DNA of 64,000 nt, taken from the NCBI GenBank assembly GCA_963817135.1, contig CAWFNG010000005.1:1-64000 (forward strand), read 5' to 3'. The notes beneath the pieces were generated by a model. The model saw only the letters and a program-made list of their open reading frames with translations, was not told the DNA's origin and did no database searches. How positions within the stretch are numbered: the stretch's first letter is position 1; every line of letters begins with the position of its first letter. Origin of the DNA: VAZQ01 sp963817135. Lineage in GTDB: Bacteria > Pseudomonadota > Alphaproteobacteria > Rhizobiales > Xanthobacteraceae. A program made the translations under genes and the position numbers. Shown one piece after another: positions 9,650-18,702 of this stretch.

Positions 9650-10629
9650 GCGGCGGCCAACTTATCGAAATCGAAGGCCTGCGCGTCGTCTTCCACGGCG
9701 AGCCCCGCGCCACCCATGCGGTCGATCGCGTGGATTTGACGCTTGCGCGCGGCGCAACGCTGGGCATTGTCGGCGAATCCGGCTGCGGCAAGACCGTCAC
9801 CTCGCTCGCCATCATGGGCCTCATTCCGAAGACGGCTGCCGAAGTTTCCGGCGCCGTGCGCTTCGGCGGCATCGACCTTTTGCGGGTCGCTGAATTGAAG
9901 CTGCGCGACCTGCGCGGCGACCGGCTCGCCATGATCTTCCAGGAGCCGATGACCTCGCTCAATCCGAGCTACACAATCGGCGAGCAGATTATCGAGACCG
10001 TCATGCGCCATCGCGGCGGCCGGCGGAGCGATGCCCGCGCCCGCGCGATCGAGATGCTGCGGCGTGTGCGCATGCCATCGCCGGAAGAACGCCTCGACGA
10101 ATATCCGCACCGGCTATCCGGCGGCCTGCGCCAGCGCGCCATGATCGCCATGGCGCTCGCCTGCGACCCGCAGCTGCTGATCGCCGACGAGCCGACGACT
10201 GCCCTCGATGTCACCATTCAGGCGCAAATCCTCGACTTGATGCGGCAGCTCAAGGCAGAAACCGGCGCCGCAATCATTCTGATCACCCACGATCTCGGCG
10301 TGGTGGCGGAAATCTGCGACGAGGTCGCAGTGATGTATGCTGGCGAGATCGTCGAGCACGGGCCGGTCGATGCGCTGTTCGAGCGCCCGCAGCATCCCTA
10401 TACCGTAGGTTTGCTGGGATCGATTCCGCGGCTCGACCGCCGCGCCGACAGGCTCGCCGTGATTGAAGGCGTGGTGCCCGACATGACGGCGCCGCCTGCA
10501 GGCTGCCGCTTTGCATCGCGCTGTCCGTTTGCCGACGCACGCTGCCGTGCCGAGCGCCCGCCGGTCGTGGCGCTTGAAGGCAATCGCTGGTCGCGCTGCT
10601 TCTATGCGCCGCTCGAGCAACTTCAGTAG
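9646..10629 (+). CDS. dppD: Dipeptide/oligopeptide ABC transporter ATPase, first subunit
   Basis: 327 residues. Walker A is GESGCGKT (about 44-51), the ABC signature LSGGLRQRAMIAMAL, Walker B LLIADEP and the switch His lies in ITHDLG. The C terminus carries the oligopeptide-transporter cysteine-rich tail (GCRFASRCPFADARC). This is one of two ATPases that energise import through the DppBC channel at the inner membrane. It is overlapped by the DUF1028 gene upstream and followed 4 bases later by the second ATPase. Confidence 0.92.
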   Translation: MSGGQLIEIEGLRVVFHGEPRATHAVDRVDLTLARGATLGIVGESGCGKTVTSLAIMGLIPKTAAEVSGAVRFGGIDLLRVAELKLRDLRGDRLAMIFQEPMTSLNPSYTIGEQIIETVMRHRGGRRSDARARAIEMLRRVRMPSPEERLDEYPHRLSGGLRQRAMIAMALACDPQLLIADEPTTALDVTIQAQILDLMRQLKAETGAAIILITHDLGVVAEICDEVAVMYAGEIVEHGPVDALFERPQHPYTVGLLGSIPRLDRRADRLAVIEGVVPDMTAPPAGCRFASRCPFADARCRAERPPVVALEGNRWSRCFYAPLEQLQ

Positions 10630-10633
10630 TGCC

Positions 10634-11728
10634 ATGAGCGCGCCGCTCCTTGCCGTCGATGACCTGGTGAAACATTTTGTCGCCCGGCGCTCGTTTACCG
10701 GTCGCGCGACGGCGGTGGTGAAGGCAGTCGATGGCGTGAGCTTTGCGGTGAACGCCGGCGAAACCTTCGCGCTGGTCGGCGAATCCGGATGTGGCAAATC
10801 CACCGTGGGACGGCTTGTGCTGCGCCTTATCGAGGCGACCGCCGGACGCGTCTCCTTTCAGGGCGAAGACGTTGCGCGGCTCGATGGGCGGGGCCTGCGC
10901 GACTTGCGCCGCCACGCGCAGCTGGTGTTCCAGGATCCGTATGCGTCACTCAATCCGCGCATGACCGTGCAGCAAATCCTCGCCGAGCCGCTCGCCTTGC
11001 ATGCGATCGTGCCGGCAGGCCGCCGCCGCGACCGAGTCGCGGACCTCCTCCGGCAGGTCGGCCTCGAGCCGCGGTTTGCGCGCCGTTATGCGCACGAACT
11101 GTCCGGCGGACAGCGCCAGCGCATTGCCATCGCGCGTGCGCTCGCGGTTGAACCGAAATTGATCGTCTGCGACGAGCCCGTGTCCGCGCTCGACGTCTCG
11201 ATCCGATCCCAGGTGCTCAACCTGCTGCGCGACCTGCAGGGCCGTCTGGGGCTTGCCTATATTTTCATTTCCCATGATCTCGCCGTGGTCAAGCACATCG
11301 CCCACCGCGTCGGCGTGATGTATCTCGGCCGCATCGTCGAGACGGCGACGGCCGCAGACCTGTTTACCGCGCCCCGGCATCCCTATAGCCGCGCATTGCT
11401 CTCGGCGGTGCCGGTGCCCAAGCCGCACGCAAAACGCGAACACATCGTTCTGCAAGGCGATGTGCCGAGCGCCATCGACCCGCCACCGGGGTGCCATTTT
11501 CATACGCGCTGTCCCTATGCGATCGCGCGCTGCCGGGACGAGCCGCCTCTGCTCGTTTCCCATGACGGCGGTCATCCCAGCGCCTGCCATCGCACCATGG
11601 AGCTTCCGCCAGCGCGCGCTGCGCTGCCCGCCGACACTGGCTTTTCGCCCGCCCTCGAACGGCTAGTGGACCGATTCCGAAGTTCGCCAGCGCTCGCGGC
11701 ACATTCAGATGCGAACTTCGGAATTTAA
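10634..11728 (+). CDS. dppF: Dipeptide/oligopeptide ABC transporter ATPase, second subunit
   Basis: 364 residues from ATG 10634, placed four bases after the stop of the first ATPase gene. Walker A is GESGCGKST, signature LSGGQRQRIAIARAL, Walker B LIVCDEP, and the cysteine-rich tail reads GCHFHTRCPYAIARC. The ORF could be extended upstream but the homologous protein begins here. The last 22 codons and the stop lie inside repeat copy 2 (11663-11828), so the native C terminus was replaced or extended by repeat-derived residues ending SDANFGI. The ATPase core is unaffected, so it is probably functional. Confidence 0.9.
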   Translation: MSAPLLAVDDLVKHFVARRSFTGRATAVVKAVDGVSFAVNAGETFALVGESGCGKSTVGRLVLRLIEATAGRVSFQGEDVARLDGRGLRDLRRHAQLVFQDPYASLNPRMTVQQILAEPLALHAIVPAGRRRDRVADLLRQVGLEPRFARRYAHELSGGQRQRIAIARALAVEPKLIVCDEPVSALDVSIRSQVLNLLRDLQGRLGLAYIFISHDLAVVKHIAHRVGVMYLGRIVETATAADLFTAPRHPYSRALLSAVPVPKPHAKREHIVLQGDVPSAIDPPPGCHFHTRCPYAIARCRDEPPLLVSHDGGHPSACHRTMELPPARAALPADTGFSPALERLVDRFRSSPALAAHSDANFGI

Positions 11729-11828
11729 GGACCACTAGCAACTCTATGATTCGAGTGCCCCTTTTGAACCCGAAGTTCGCGATCAAACTTGCCGCACGCC
11801 CTGCGCGAACTTCGGGTTCGGGCACTCG
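11663..11828. repeat. Bipartite palindromic repeat, copy 2
   Basis: Two hairpins, 11663 to about 11737 (CTAGTGGACCGATTCC...GGAATT..GGACCACTAG) and about 11752 to 11828 (CGAGTGCCC...GGGCACTCG), joined by CAACTCTATGATT. The orientation is opposite to copy 1. The second hairpin uses a CGAGTG/CACTCG end with both arms changed together, which keeps the pairing. Loops carry CGCGGCA and TTGCCGCA. It begins inside the 3' end of the second transporter ATPase gene and supplies its stop codon. Confidence 0.85.
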
Positions 11829-11951
11829 TCGGCGCCTTCACCGCGCAACACGAAGGTGCACCGCGTGCGGGCTATTGATACAGTCGAGGCGATGCCACGA
11901 TGAGGTGCTGAGCGGAACGCTAATTGCATATGGCACGGCCGGGCGGTGGAC

Positions 11952-12103
11952 TACCTCCCCCTGAAAGCCCCTGAAAGGGGGAGGTCGACTGCCGAGCGAA
12001 GCGAAGGCAGTCGGGTGGGGGTCGTCGTCAACAGCACGAGTTTGGTTGTTGACCCCCACCCGGCTCGCTTCGCGAACCGACCTCCCCCTTTCAGGGGGAG
12101 GTA
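11952..12103. repeat. Nested inverted repeat (TACCTCCCCCTGAAA ends)
   Basis: The outer arms TACCTCCCCCTGAAA (11952-11966) and its exact complement (12089-12103) enclose a longer imperfect palindrome with GGGGGAGGTCG, GCGAAGCG and GGGTGGGGGTC blocks. I recall such G-rich palindromes as common intergenic repeats in Bradyrhizobium and Xanthobacteraceae. It could act as a transcript barrier between the ATPase genes and the binding-protein gene. With repeat copy 2 it fills most of the 11729-12168 gap. Confidence 0.7.
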
Positions 12104-12168
12104 ACCCTGCGGCACGGTCGCACCAAATCCGGTTGCTCATCCCTGCCTTGGTAATGAGAGGGACTGTG

Positions 12169-13683
12169 ATGAAGATGCTACGCGTTGCGGCGGCTGTGGC
12201 CGCATTCTGCTTGCTTGTTTTCCGCGCCGCCGGCGCCGAGACCACGCTGCGGATCGGGCTTGCCGAGGACCCCGACATTCTCGATCCGACGCTCGCCCGC
12301 ACCTATGTGGGGCGCATCGTCTTCGCTTCCTTGTGCGACAAGCTGTTCGATATCGACGAGAAGCTCAACGTGGTCCCGCAGCTTGCGCTCTCGCACGAGA
12401 CCTCGGCTGACGGCAAGGCGGTCATCATCAGGCTCAGGCCCGGCGTGAAATTCCACGACGGCGAGCCGCTCGACGCGGCTGCCGCCAAATACTCGCTCGA
12501 CCGCCACTTCACCATGCAGGGCTCCTTCCGCAAGCCGGAGATCGCCGCACTCGACCACGTCGAGGTGGTGGATCCCCTCACCATTCGCCTTGTGCTGCAA
12601 GCCCCGTTCTCCCCGCTCATCGCTCAGCTCAGCGACCGTGCCGGCATGATGGTCTCCCCCAAGGCGGCGAAGGCTGCGGGCGACAAATTCGGGCTGCATC
12701 CCGTATGCGCCGGCCCTTACAAGTTTGTCGAACGCGTGCAGCAGGACCGCATCGTCGTCGATCGGTTTGCAGATTACTGGGACAAGGACAACGTCCATAT
12801 CGATCGCATCGTTTATCTGCCGATCGTCGATTTGACCGTGCGGCTCGCGAACCTGAAATCCGGCGGGCTCGATCTGATCGAGCGGGCGCTGGCGACGGAC
12901 ATCAAGGAAATCCGTGCCGATCCCCGGCTTCGACTCTCCGCCGCGCTCGAGCTTGGCTATCAGGGCATCGACATCAATGTCGGCAACAGCGAGCGCGCCA
13001 GGAACCCGCTCGGCTCCTCGGCCAAGGTGCGTCAGGCGCTCAGCCTCGCCATCGACCGCGAAGCCCTCAACCAGGTCGTGTTCAACGGCGAATTTGTGCC
13101 GGGCAACCAATGGGTCAGTCCGGAGCATCCCTATTTTCAGCAGGGCTTCCCGGTTCCCAAGCGCGACCTCGCCACGGCAAAGGCGCTGATGCAGGAGGCG
13201 CGCGTTGCCACGCCGTTCGACGTGGATTTCATGGTGCCCAAGGGCGCCGAGACTCAGGCGGTCGCCGAAGTCATTCAGGCCATGGCGGCGGAGATCGGCA
13301 TCAACATGAAGATCCGCGTCACGGAATTTGCGACCTCGCTGAAACAGGCGGAGGCGGGTGAATATCAGGCCTATCTGCTGGCCTGGAGCGGTCGCATCGA
13401 TCCCGACGGCAACACCTACATTTTCCACAAATGCAAGGCGCCGCAGGACTATCCCGGCTACTGCAACGCCGAAGCCGACAAGCTTTTGGACGAGGCGCGC
13501 CTTGTCTCCGACTTCGCCCGGCGCAAGGCGATCTACGGGCAGCTTACCAGGATCATCCTCGAAGACGTGCCGAAGCTTTATCTCTACCATCGCCGCGTGC
13601 TGATCGCCCAATCGACGCGCCTCGAAGGGTATAAGCAGATGGCGGACGGTCTGGTGCGCGTGGTGGGCTTGCGGCTCAAGTGA
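12169..13683 (+). CDS. dppA: Dipeptide/oligopeptide ABC transporter periplasmic binding protein
   Basis: 504 residues from ATG 12169, chosen because GAGAGGG lies about 7 bases upstream and a signal peptide follows directly (hydrophobic AAAVAAFCLLVF, cleavage near AGA-ETT). It belongs to the SBP_bac_5 family: RIGLAEDPDILDPTLA at the mature start, then PGVKFHDGEPLDAAAAKYSL. The length is normal. It delivers peptides or similar ligands to the DppBC permease encoded immediately downstream. A longer start at ATG 12154 would add five residues. Confidence 0.92.
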   Translation: MKMLRVAAAVAAFCLLVFRAAGAETTLRIGLAEDPDILDPTLARTYVGRIVFASLCDKLFDIDEKLNVVPQLALSHETSADGKAVIIRLRPGVKFHDGEPLDAAAAKYSLDRHFTMQGSFRKPEIAALDHVEVVDPLTIRLVLQAPFSPLIAQLSDRAGMMVSPKAAKAAGDKFGLHPVCAGPYKFVERVQQDRIVVDRFADYWDKDNVHIDRIVYLPIVDLTVRLANLKSGGLDLIERALATDIKEIRADPRLRLSAALELGYQGIDINVGNSERARNPLGSSAKVRQALSLAIDREALNQVVFNGEFVPGNQWVSPEHPYFQQGFPVPKRDLATAKALMQEARVATPFDVDFMVPKGAETQAVAEVIQAMAAEIGINMKIRVTEFATSLKQAEAGEYQAYLLAWSGRIDPDGNTYIFHKCKAPQDYPGYCNAEADKLLDEARLVSDFARRKAIYGQLTRIILEDVPKLYLYHRRVLIAQSTRLEGYKQMADGLVRVVGLRLK

Positions 13684-13705
13684 GATAGTCGCCCGTAGCC
13701 CCCCC

Positions 13706-14648
13706 GTGCTTCCCTTCCTCGGCAAGCGCCTGCTGCAGCTGATCCCGACGCTGTTCTTCGTGTCCGTGATCATCTTCTCTCTGCAGCAGCTCCTGCCCGG
13801 CGATCCGGCTTTGGTGATGGCCGGCGAGGAGCGCGATCCCGAAGTCATTGAGCAGATCCGGCGGGAATATCGGCTCGATCAGCCGCTCCCCGTTCAATAT
13901 CTCTATTGGGTGAAGGGCGTGCTCGTCGGCAATCTCGGCGAATCCATGCGCATCAAGGTTCCGGTCCGCGATCTGATTGCGCAAAAGCTGCCGGTGACCA
14001 TGCAGCTCGCCGCCATGGCAATCGTCATCGCACTGACGATCGGTATCGGCGCAGGCGTCATCTCCGCCATCTACAAGGGCACGTTCTGGGATTACGTCGT
14101 CAACGTTCTGGCGCTATGGGGGATTTCTACGCCGAATTTCTGGCTCGGCATCATGCTGATCTTTCTCTTCTCGGTGGAACTCGGCTGGTTGCCGGCGTCG
14201 GGCTACGTGCCTCTCTACGAGGATTGGCGGGCGAGCCTTGCCGCGACGGTCATGCCGGCCTTCGTGCTCGGCAATGCGATCGCCGCCGTCCTCATGCGGC
14301 ACACCCGCAGCGCCATGCTCGCGGTGCTGGAAAGCGATTACGTGCGTACTGCGCGGGCAAAAGGGCTCACGGAGCGCACCGTCATTCTCAAGCATGCCAT
14401 GCGCAACGCGCTCACCCCGGTCATTACGCTGGGCGCGCTCGAACTCGGTGAGCTGTTGTCCGGTGCGGTGCTGACCGAACAGATCTTCTCGATTTCCCGG
14501 ATTCGGCAAGCTGATCGTCGATTCAGTGTTCAATCGCGACTACGCCGTGGTGCAGGGCGTCGTGCTGGTGACCGCGACAGTCTATATCGCGCTCAATCTG
14601 ATTGCCGACGTCGCCTATATTCTCGTCAATCCGCGGCTGCGAGGTTGA
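13706..14648 (+). CDS. dppB: Dipeptide ABC transporter permease, first subunit; one-base frameshift
   Basis: From GTG 13706 the frame encodes a normal DppB-type permease with several membrane spans and the EAA-loop region (SDYVRTARAKGLTERTVILK). At about 14494 the frame changes: the family motif I-F-S-I-P-G-F-G-K-L-I continues one base later (CCC GGA TTC GGC AAG), which is explained by one extra T in a TTT run. The downstream frame ends normally at TGA 14646-14648. Without correction the last 50 residues are replaced and translation runs on in the wrong frame over the next gene. It is either a sequencing or assembly error in a homopolymer, or a recent inactivating mutation; the intact neighbours favour error or very recent loss. 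Confidence 0.85.
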
Positions 14649-14651
14649 AGC

Positions 14652-15539
14652 GTGGAAACTGCCGCACTCGCTGCTCTCGGTTTTCCGCTAGACGAGGAAG
14701 TCGAATCACCTGTGCGCCGCGCCCTGCGAAGGCTGCTCCAGCGCAAGGGTGCAGTTTTCGGACTGGCGGTGATCGCGCTCTTCGTCCTGTTCGCGATATT
14801 TGCGCCGCTCCTCGCCCCTTACGATCCGATCGCGCAAAGCTGGTCGGTGGTGCGCCGCTCCCCCTCGGCGCTGCACTGGTTCGGCACCGACGATGTCGGC
14901 CGCGATATCCTCGCCCGTGTCATTTTCGGCGCGCGCGCCTCGCTGATGGCCGGCCTTGTTTCGGTGGCGATTGCCGTTTCGATCGGGGTGCCGCTCGGGC
15001 TCGCCGCCGGCTTCGTCGGCGGATTTGTCGACGCGCTCCTTTCCCGATTCACCGACGCCATGCTGGCGTGTCCGTTCCTGATTCTGGCAATTGCGCTCGC
15101 CGCCTTCCTGGGACCGAGCCTCGGCAATGTCATGATCGCCATCGGCATTACCACCACGCCGATTTTCGTGCGCCTGACGCGCGGCCAGGTGATGGCGGTG
15201 AAGGTCGAGGATTACGTGGAGGCCGCGCGCGCCGTCGGCAATCCGCCCTGGCGCATCGCCGTTGTGCACATTCTGCCCAACATCCTGCCGGCGCTCATAG
15301 TGCAGGCGACGCTCTCGATCGCCGCCGCGATCATCGCGGAGGCGAGCTTGTCGTTCCTGGGGCTTGGCCAGCAGCCGCCGGCGCCGTCCTGGGGCAGCAT
15401 GCTCAACTCGGCGCAGCGCTTCCTCACCACGGCGCCGTGGATGGCGGTGTGGCCGGGGCTTGCGATTTTTCTGGCGGTGCTTTCCTTCAACCTCCTGGGC
15501 GACGGCCTGCGCGACGCGCTCGATCCGCGCGCGCGGTGA
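14652..15539 (+). CDS. dppC: Dipeptide ABC transporter permease, second subunit
   Basis: 295 residues from GTG 14652, three bases after the stop of the frame-corrected first permease gene. The N-terminal OppC-type segment and first membrane span (FGLAVIALFVLFAIFAPLLA) are followed by HWFGTDDVGRDILARV, the family hallmark, and by the EAA loop (VEDYVEAARAVGNPPWRIAV). It pairs with DppB as the membrane channel. It is the last gene of the transporter operon. Confidence 0.92.
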   Translation: METAALAALGFPLDEEVESPVRRALRRLLQRKGAVFGLAVIALFVLFAIFAPLLAPYDPIAQSWSVVRRSPSALHWFGTDDVGRDILARVIFGARASLMAGLVSVAIAVSIGVPLGLAAGFVGGFVDALLSRFTDAMLACPFLILAIALAAFLGPSLGNVMIAIGITTTPIFVRLTRGQVMAVKVEDYVEAARAVGNPPWRIAVVHILPNILPALIVQATLSIAAAIIAEASLSFLGLGQQPPAPSWGSMLNSAQRFLTTAPWMAVWPGLAIFLAVLSFNLLGDGLRDALDPRAR

Positions 15540-15629
15540 GGCTCGCGGCGGCCGCGCCTGACTGGCGGTTTCAGCGATTTCAATTTAGAATTCGATTGGA
15601 CATTCAGTTGCAGATCGAAGGAGGCCGCC

Positions 15630-16100
15630 ATGGCGAACCGCTATCTTCCCTCATTCTTCGGACGCGGAGATGACCCGTTTCGCTCGTTATTCCAGGAAGT
15701 GCAAAAGACATTTGAAGACTTCTCCCGCCGAACCCCGTTCGCGCGATTTGGCTCGGACATGCTGTCGCCAAAGATTGACGTTGCCGAGAGCAAGGATGCA
15801 GTCGAGGTCACGGCGGAATTGCCGGGCATCGAGGAGAAGGATGTGGATGTAACGCTCGTAGACGATGTGCTGACCATCCGCGGGGAGAAAAAGACCGAGC
15901 GCGATGAGCAGGATAAGGACAAGAACTGGCACGTGGTGGAACGCAGCTACGGCTCCTTCAGCCGGGCAATCCCCTTGCCGTTCGATCCGGACGCGACAAA
16001 GGTGGATGCAAAGTTCGACAAGGGTGTATTGCGCATCCGTTTGCCAAAGCCGGCAGAAGCGACGAAGAAGGAGCAAAAGATCGAAATCAAAAAAGACTGA
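15630..16100 (+). CDS. Hsp20 family small heat-shock protein
   Basis: 156 residues with a strong GAAGGAGG site. The alpha-crystallin domain spans about 45-145 (PKIDVAESKDAVEVTAELPG, then VLTIRGEKKTE, ending VLRIRLPK). It is an ATP-independent holdase chaperone that keeps unfolding proteins soluble. The length is typical of the class related to HSP16.5/IbpA. The 90-base leader has no ROSE-type element I can recognise, but GGCGGCC near 15547 is complementary to GGCCGCC between the ribosome site and the start, so heat-sensitive masking is conceivable. Confidence 0.9.
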   Translation: MANRYLPSFFGRGDDPFRSLFQEVQKTFEDFSRRTPFARFGSDMLSPKIDVAESKDAVEVTAELPGIEEKDVDVTLVDDVLTIRGEKKTERDEQDKDKNWHVVERSYGSFSRAIPLPFDPDATKVDAKFDKGVLRIRLPKPAEATKKEQKIEIKKD

Positions 16101-16141
16101 CGCACTGAACCGTTGGGCGCGAGAGGGGGGGTGAGAGCTCA

Positions 16142-17629
16142 ATGCGAACTGCGATCAAGGCCGGTTGGGTTGTCGGATACGAAAATGGCGGTCACAATCT
16201 GATACGCGACGGCGTCGTTGTATTCGAAGATAACCGAATTGTTTCGGTCGGCTTGAATTTCGACGGCTCGGTAGACAGAGAAATCGATGCCGCCGGCAAG
16301 CTGGTGGCGCCGGGCTTTATCGATAGCCACGTTCATTACGGCCATAGGGCGTCTCACCGCCTGCTCACCGATACGGGCCGGCCGATGTTTTATGGCCAGC
16401 CATTTCTCGAAGTGACGATCCCGAGAAGAGGAAAGAAGGTGAGCGGCGATGCCCGCTGGCTCAACCACGGGGAATCGGCCCCGGAAGGTGCCGTCGAACT
16501 AAATGCGACCTACACCGTCGCCGAATTGATCCGCTGCGGCGTAACGACCTTCGTGGAGCTTGGCGCGCAGGTGGCGGTGCAGGATGCCTTGCTTGAACAG
16601 GTCAAGCGCTTCGGATCGCGTGCCTACCTTTCGCCAGGATACGATTCCGGCCATTGGGTCGGCGACGAGCAGGGACGGCTCGAACGTGTTCACGATGAAC
16701 AACGTGGGATTTCCGGTTTCAAGATCGCCAATGACTGGATTGCACGCAACGACGGCGCCTTGAATGGGCGCATCCGCGGCATACTGGTGCCGCGCCGCGT
16801 GCAAACGACGACTCTCGACCTGCTCAGAAAAACCGTTGAAGTCGCCAACGAAACCGGGCTTCCAATCGCAACCCACGCTGCGTTCAGCATTATCGAATTC
16901 CATGAAATCGTCGCCCAATACGCCATGACGCCGGTCGAGCTGCTCGATTCGATAGGAATGCTACGGCCGACACTCGCCATCGGACACTGCAATTTCATTT
17001 CGGATAACGCCAACATGAACTATCCGGCAAAGCGCGATCTGGAATTGCTTGGACGGTCAGGAACGTCGATTTCGCATTGCGCAATCAATATTGCCCGCCG
17101 CGCCCGTATTCTGGACAGCTGGAAAAAGTACGTTGAAGCCGGCGTGAATATCGCGCTCGGATCGGACACTTATCCTCGTGACATGATCATGAACATGCGC
17201 ACCGCCTCATATATGGGGAAAGTGGCAAGCAATACCTACTACGCCGCAACCGCCGGAGAAGTCTTCAACGCGGCTACACTGGGCGGAGCTCGCTCTCTCG
17301 GGCGCAATGATATCGGCCGACTGGCGCCCGGGGCGCTTGCCGACATCATCGTGGTCGACCTTTCCGGTCGCGGCAGTTTGCGATTCGGACCGGTGCGCGA
17401 CCCGGTGCAAAGCTTGATCGAATGCGGCGTCGGTGACGATGTCGATACCGTCATCATCGACGGGAAGATCGTCATGGAAAACCGCAAAATTCCCGGGCTT
17501 GACATCGAGGACCTGCGGAAACAGGCGCAAGCGTCGGGCGAAAAAGTATGGGCCTCGTTGCCGGAATGGGATTTGCTTGGACGTACTGCGGATAAGGCGT
17601 GTCCTTTCTGCTATCCGCTCGTTCACTAG
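16142..17629 (+). CDS. Amidohydrolase family metal-dependent hydrolase
   Basis: 495 residues. The N-terminal beta-sandwich strand and DAAGKLVAPGFIDSHVHYG give the HxH metal site (H63, H65). Further metal or catalytic positions are visible in THAAFS, IGHCNFI and GSDTYPRD. The C terminus returns to the sandwich (GRLAPGALADIIVVDL). This is the ATZ/TRZ-like or cytosine-deaminase-like branch, which hydrolyses C-N bonds in rings or amides. The substrate cannot be told. It lies just upstream of a Bug binding protein and an HpaB-type hydroxylase on the same strand, which suggests a catabolic set for an N-containing or aromatic compound. Confidence 0.88.
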   Translation: MRTAIKAGWVVGYENGGHNLIRDGVVVFEDNRIVSVGLNFDGSVDREIDAAGKLVAPGFIDSHVHYGHRASHRLLTDTGRPMFYGQPFLEVTIPRRGKKVSGDARWLNHGESAPEGAVELNATYTVAELIRCGVTTFVELGAQVAVQDALLEQVKRFGSRAYLSPGYDSGHWVGDEQGRLERVHDEQRGISGFKIANDWIARNDGALNGRIRGILVPRRVQTTTLDLLRKTVEVANETGLPIATHAAFSIIEFHEIVAQYAMTPVELLDSIGMLRPTLAIGHCNFISDNANMNYPAKRDLELLGRSGTSISHCAINIARRARILDSWKKYVEAGVNIALGSDTYPRDMIMNMRTASYMGKVASNTYYAATAGEVFNAATLGGARSLGRNDIGRLAPGALADIIVVDLSGRGSLRFGPVRDPVQSLIECGVGDDVDTVIIDGKIVMENRKIPGLDIEDLRKQAQASGEKVWASLPEWDLLGRTADKACPFCYPLVH

Positions 17630-17677
17630 TCGTGAACTTCAAATTTACCGCACAGGAAAGATAAATGCCAAGCAGCG

Positions 17678-18691
17678 GTGCATCCCAGACAGTCGTGCTC
17701 GCACCGTTCAAACAGAAGAGCGAGCAGCTTGCGCGATTGGGTCGTGCTCTGCGCGCTTGCCTTGTCAGCATCGTTCGCGCCTCGCCCAACGCATGCACAG
17801 GAGGCGATCTGGCCGAGCAGAACCGTAACCGTGGTCGTAGGGTTCGGCGCCGGAGGGATTACCGACGTGATGGCCCGCATGGCGAGCAAAAAGCTCTCCG
17901 AGGATATGAATCAAGCTTTCGTGGTTGAAAATCGCGTGGGCGGAGCGGGCAACGTCGCGGCTACCTACGTCGCACGTTCGGCGCCCGACGGCCATACATT
18001 ATTCTTCGCTGCCTCTTCGCAGATCGCAGCAATTCCCAAAATCCAGGCAGTGAATTATGACCCCGTGACGGATTTTGCACCAGTCAGCACCTTCGGCAGA
18101 GGGCCATTCATCCTCATCATCAGACCCTCCATCCCCGCCAAGACGATCCCGGAGTTTGTGAACTATGCGAAGACACGTAATCTTACGTACGGCTCCCCTG
18201 GCCAGGGCTCCATAACCCATCTTATCAGCGCACTATTCCTTTCCCGCGCCGGGATTGAAGGAACTCACGTACCGTTCCGCAGCGGCGATCAGGCGCTGGT
18301 GGCGCTGCTCGGAGGGCAGATCGACATGTATTTCTCCCCCGGCGGCAACATCATGCCGTATGCCGAGAGCCCGCAAGTGACAATTCTCGGCGTCGCTGCC
18401 GAGCGGCGGATGAAGCAGCTTCCAAACGTCCCGACCATCGGCGAATTCTATGCGAATACCGTCCTTTCCGGCTGGAACGGATTCCTCGTTCCGGCGAAAA
18501 CGCCGAGGGCGATCATCGATAAACTTTCCAGGCATGTGATTGCGGCGGCGAGAGATCCAGAGATCGTCGCGCTTTTGACGAAGCTTGGCGTCGAGCCGGG
18601 TGGCGAAACTCCCGAGGAATTCGCCGATCAGATCAAGAGCGAGCAGCCGAAATTCGATGCCGCGATCAAGGCCGCCAATTTGAAACCATAA
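17678..18691 (+). CDS. Bug/TctC-type tripartite tricarboxylate transporter binding protein
   Basis: 337 residues from GTG 17678. A somewhat long signal peptide ends near PTHAQEA, followed by WPSRTVTVVVGFGAGGITDV, the Bug family start. Further family blocks are VENRVGGAGNVAATYVARS, TYGSPGQGS and HVPFRSGDQALVALLGGQID. Such periplasmic proteins bind carboxylates and many are orphans without their TctAB channel, as here. It sits between the amidohydrolase and the HpaB-like gene and probably captures the pathway substrate or its breakdown acid. Confidence 0.9.
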   Translation: MHPRQSCSHRSNRRASSLRDWVVLCALALSASFAPRPTHAQEAIWPSRTVTVVVGFGAGGITDVMARMASKKLSEDMNQAFVVENRVGGAGNVAATYVARSAPDGHTLFFAASSQIAAIPKIQAVNYDPVTDFAPVSTFGRGPFILIIRPSIPAKTIPEFVNYAKTRNLTYGSPGQGSITHLISALFLSRAGIEGTHVPFRSGDQALVALLGGQIDMYFSPGGNIMPYAESPQVTILGVAAERRMKQLPNVPTIGEFYANTVLSGWNGFLVPAKTPRAIIDKLSRHVIAAARDPEIVALLTKLGVEPGGETPEEFADQIKSEQPKFDAAIKAANLKP

Positions 18692-18702
18692 GGGGAGCCG
18701 CC

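Noticed and set aside
12178..13848. Long minus-strand open frame (556 codons) opposite dppA
   Set aside because: The plus strand encodes a full binding protein with signal peptide and family motifs; the antisense frame is a GC-rich shadow with no recognisable domain.
15540..15629. ROSE RNA thermometer before hsp20
   Set aside because: The short leader lacks the conserved ROSE hairpin near the ribosome site; only a 7-base complementarity remains, listed as a weak finding.
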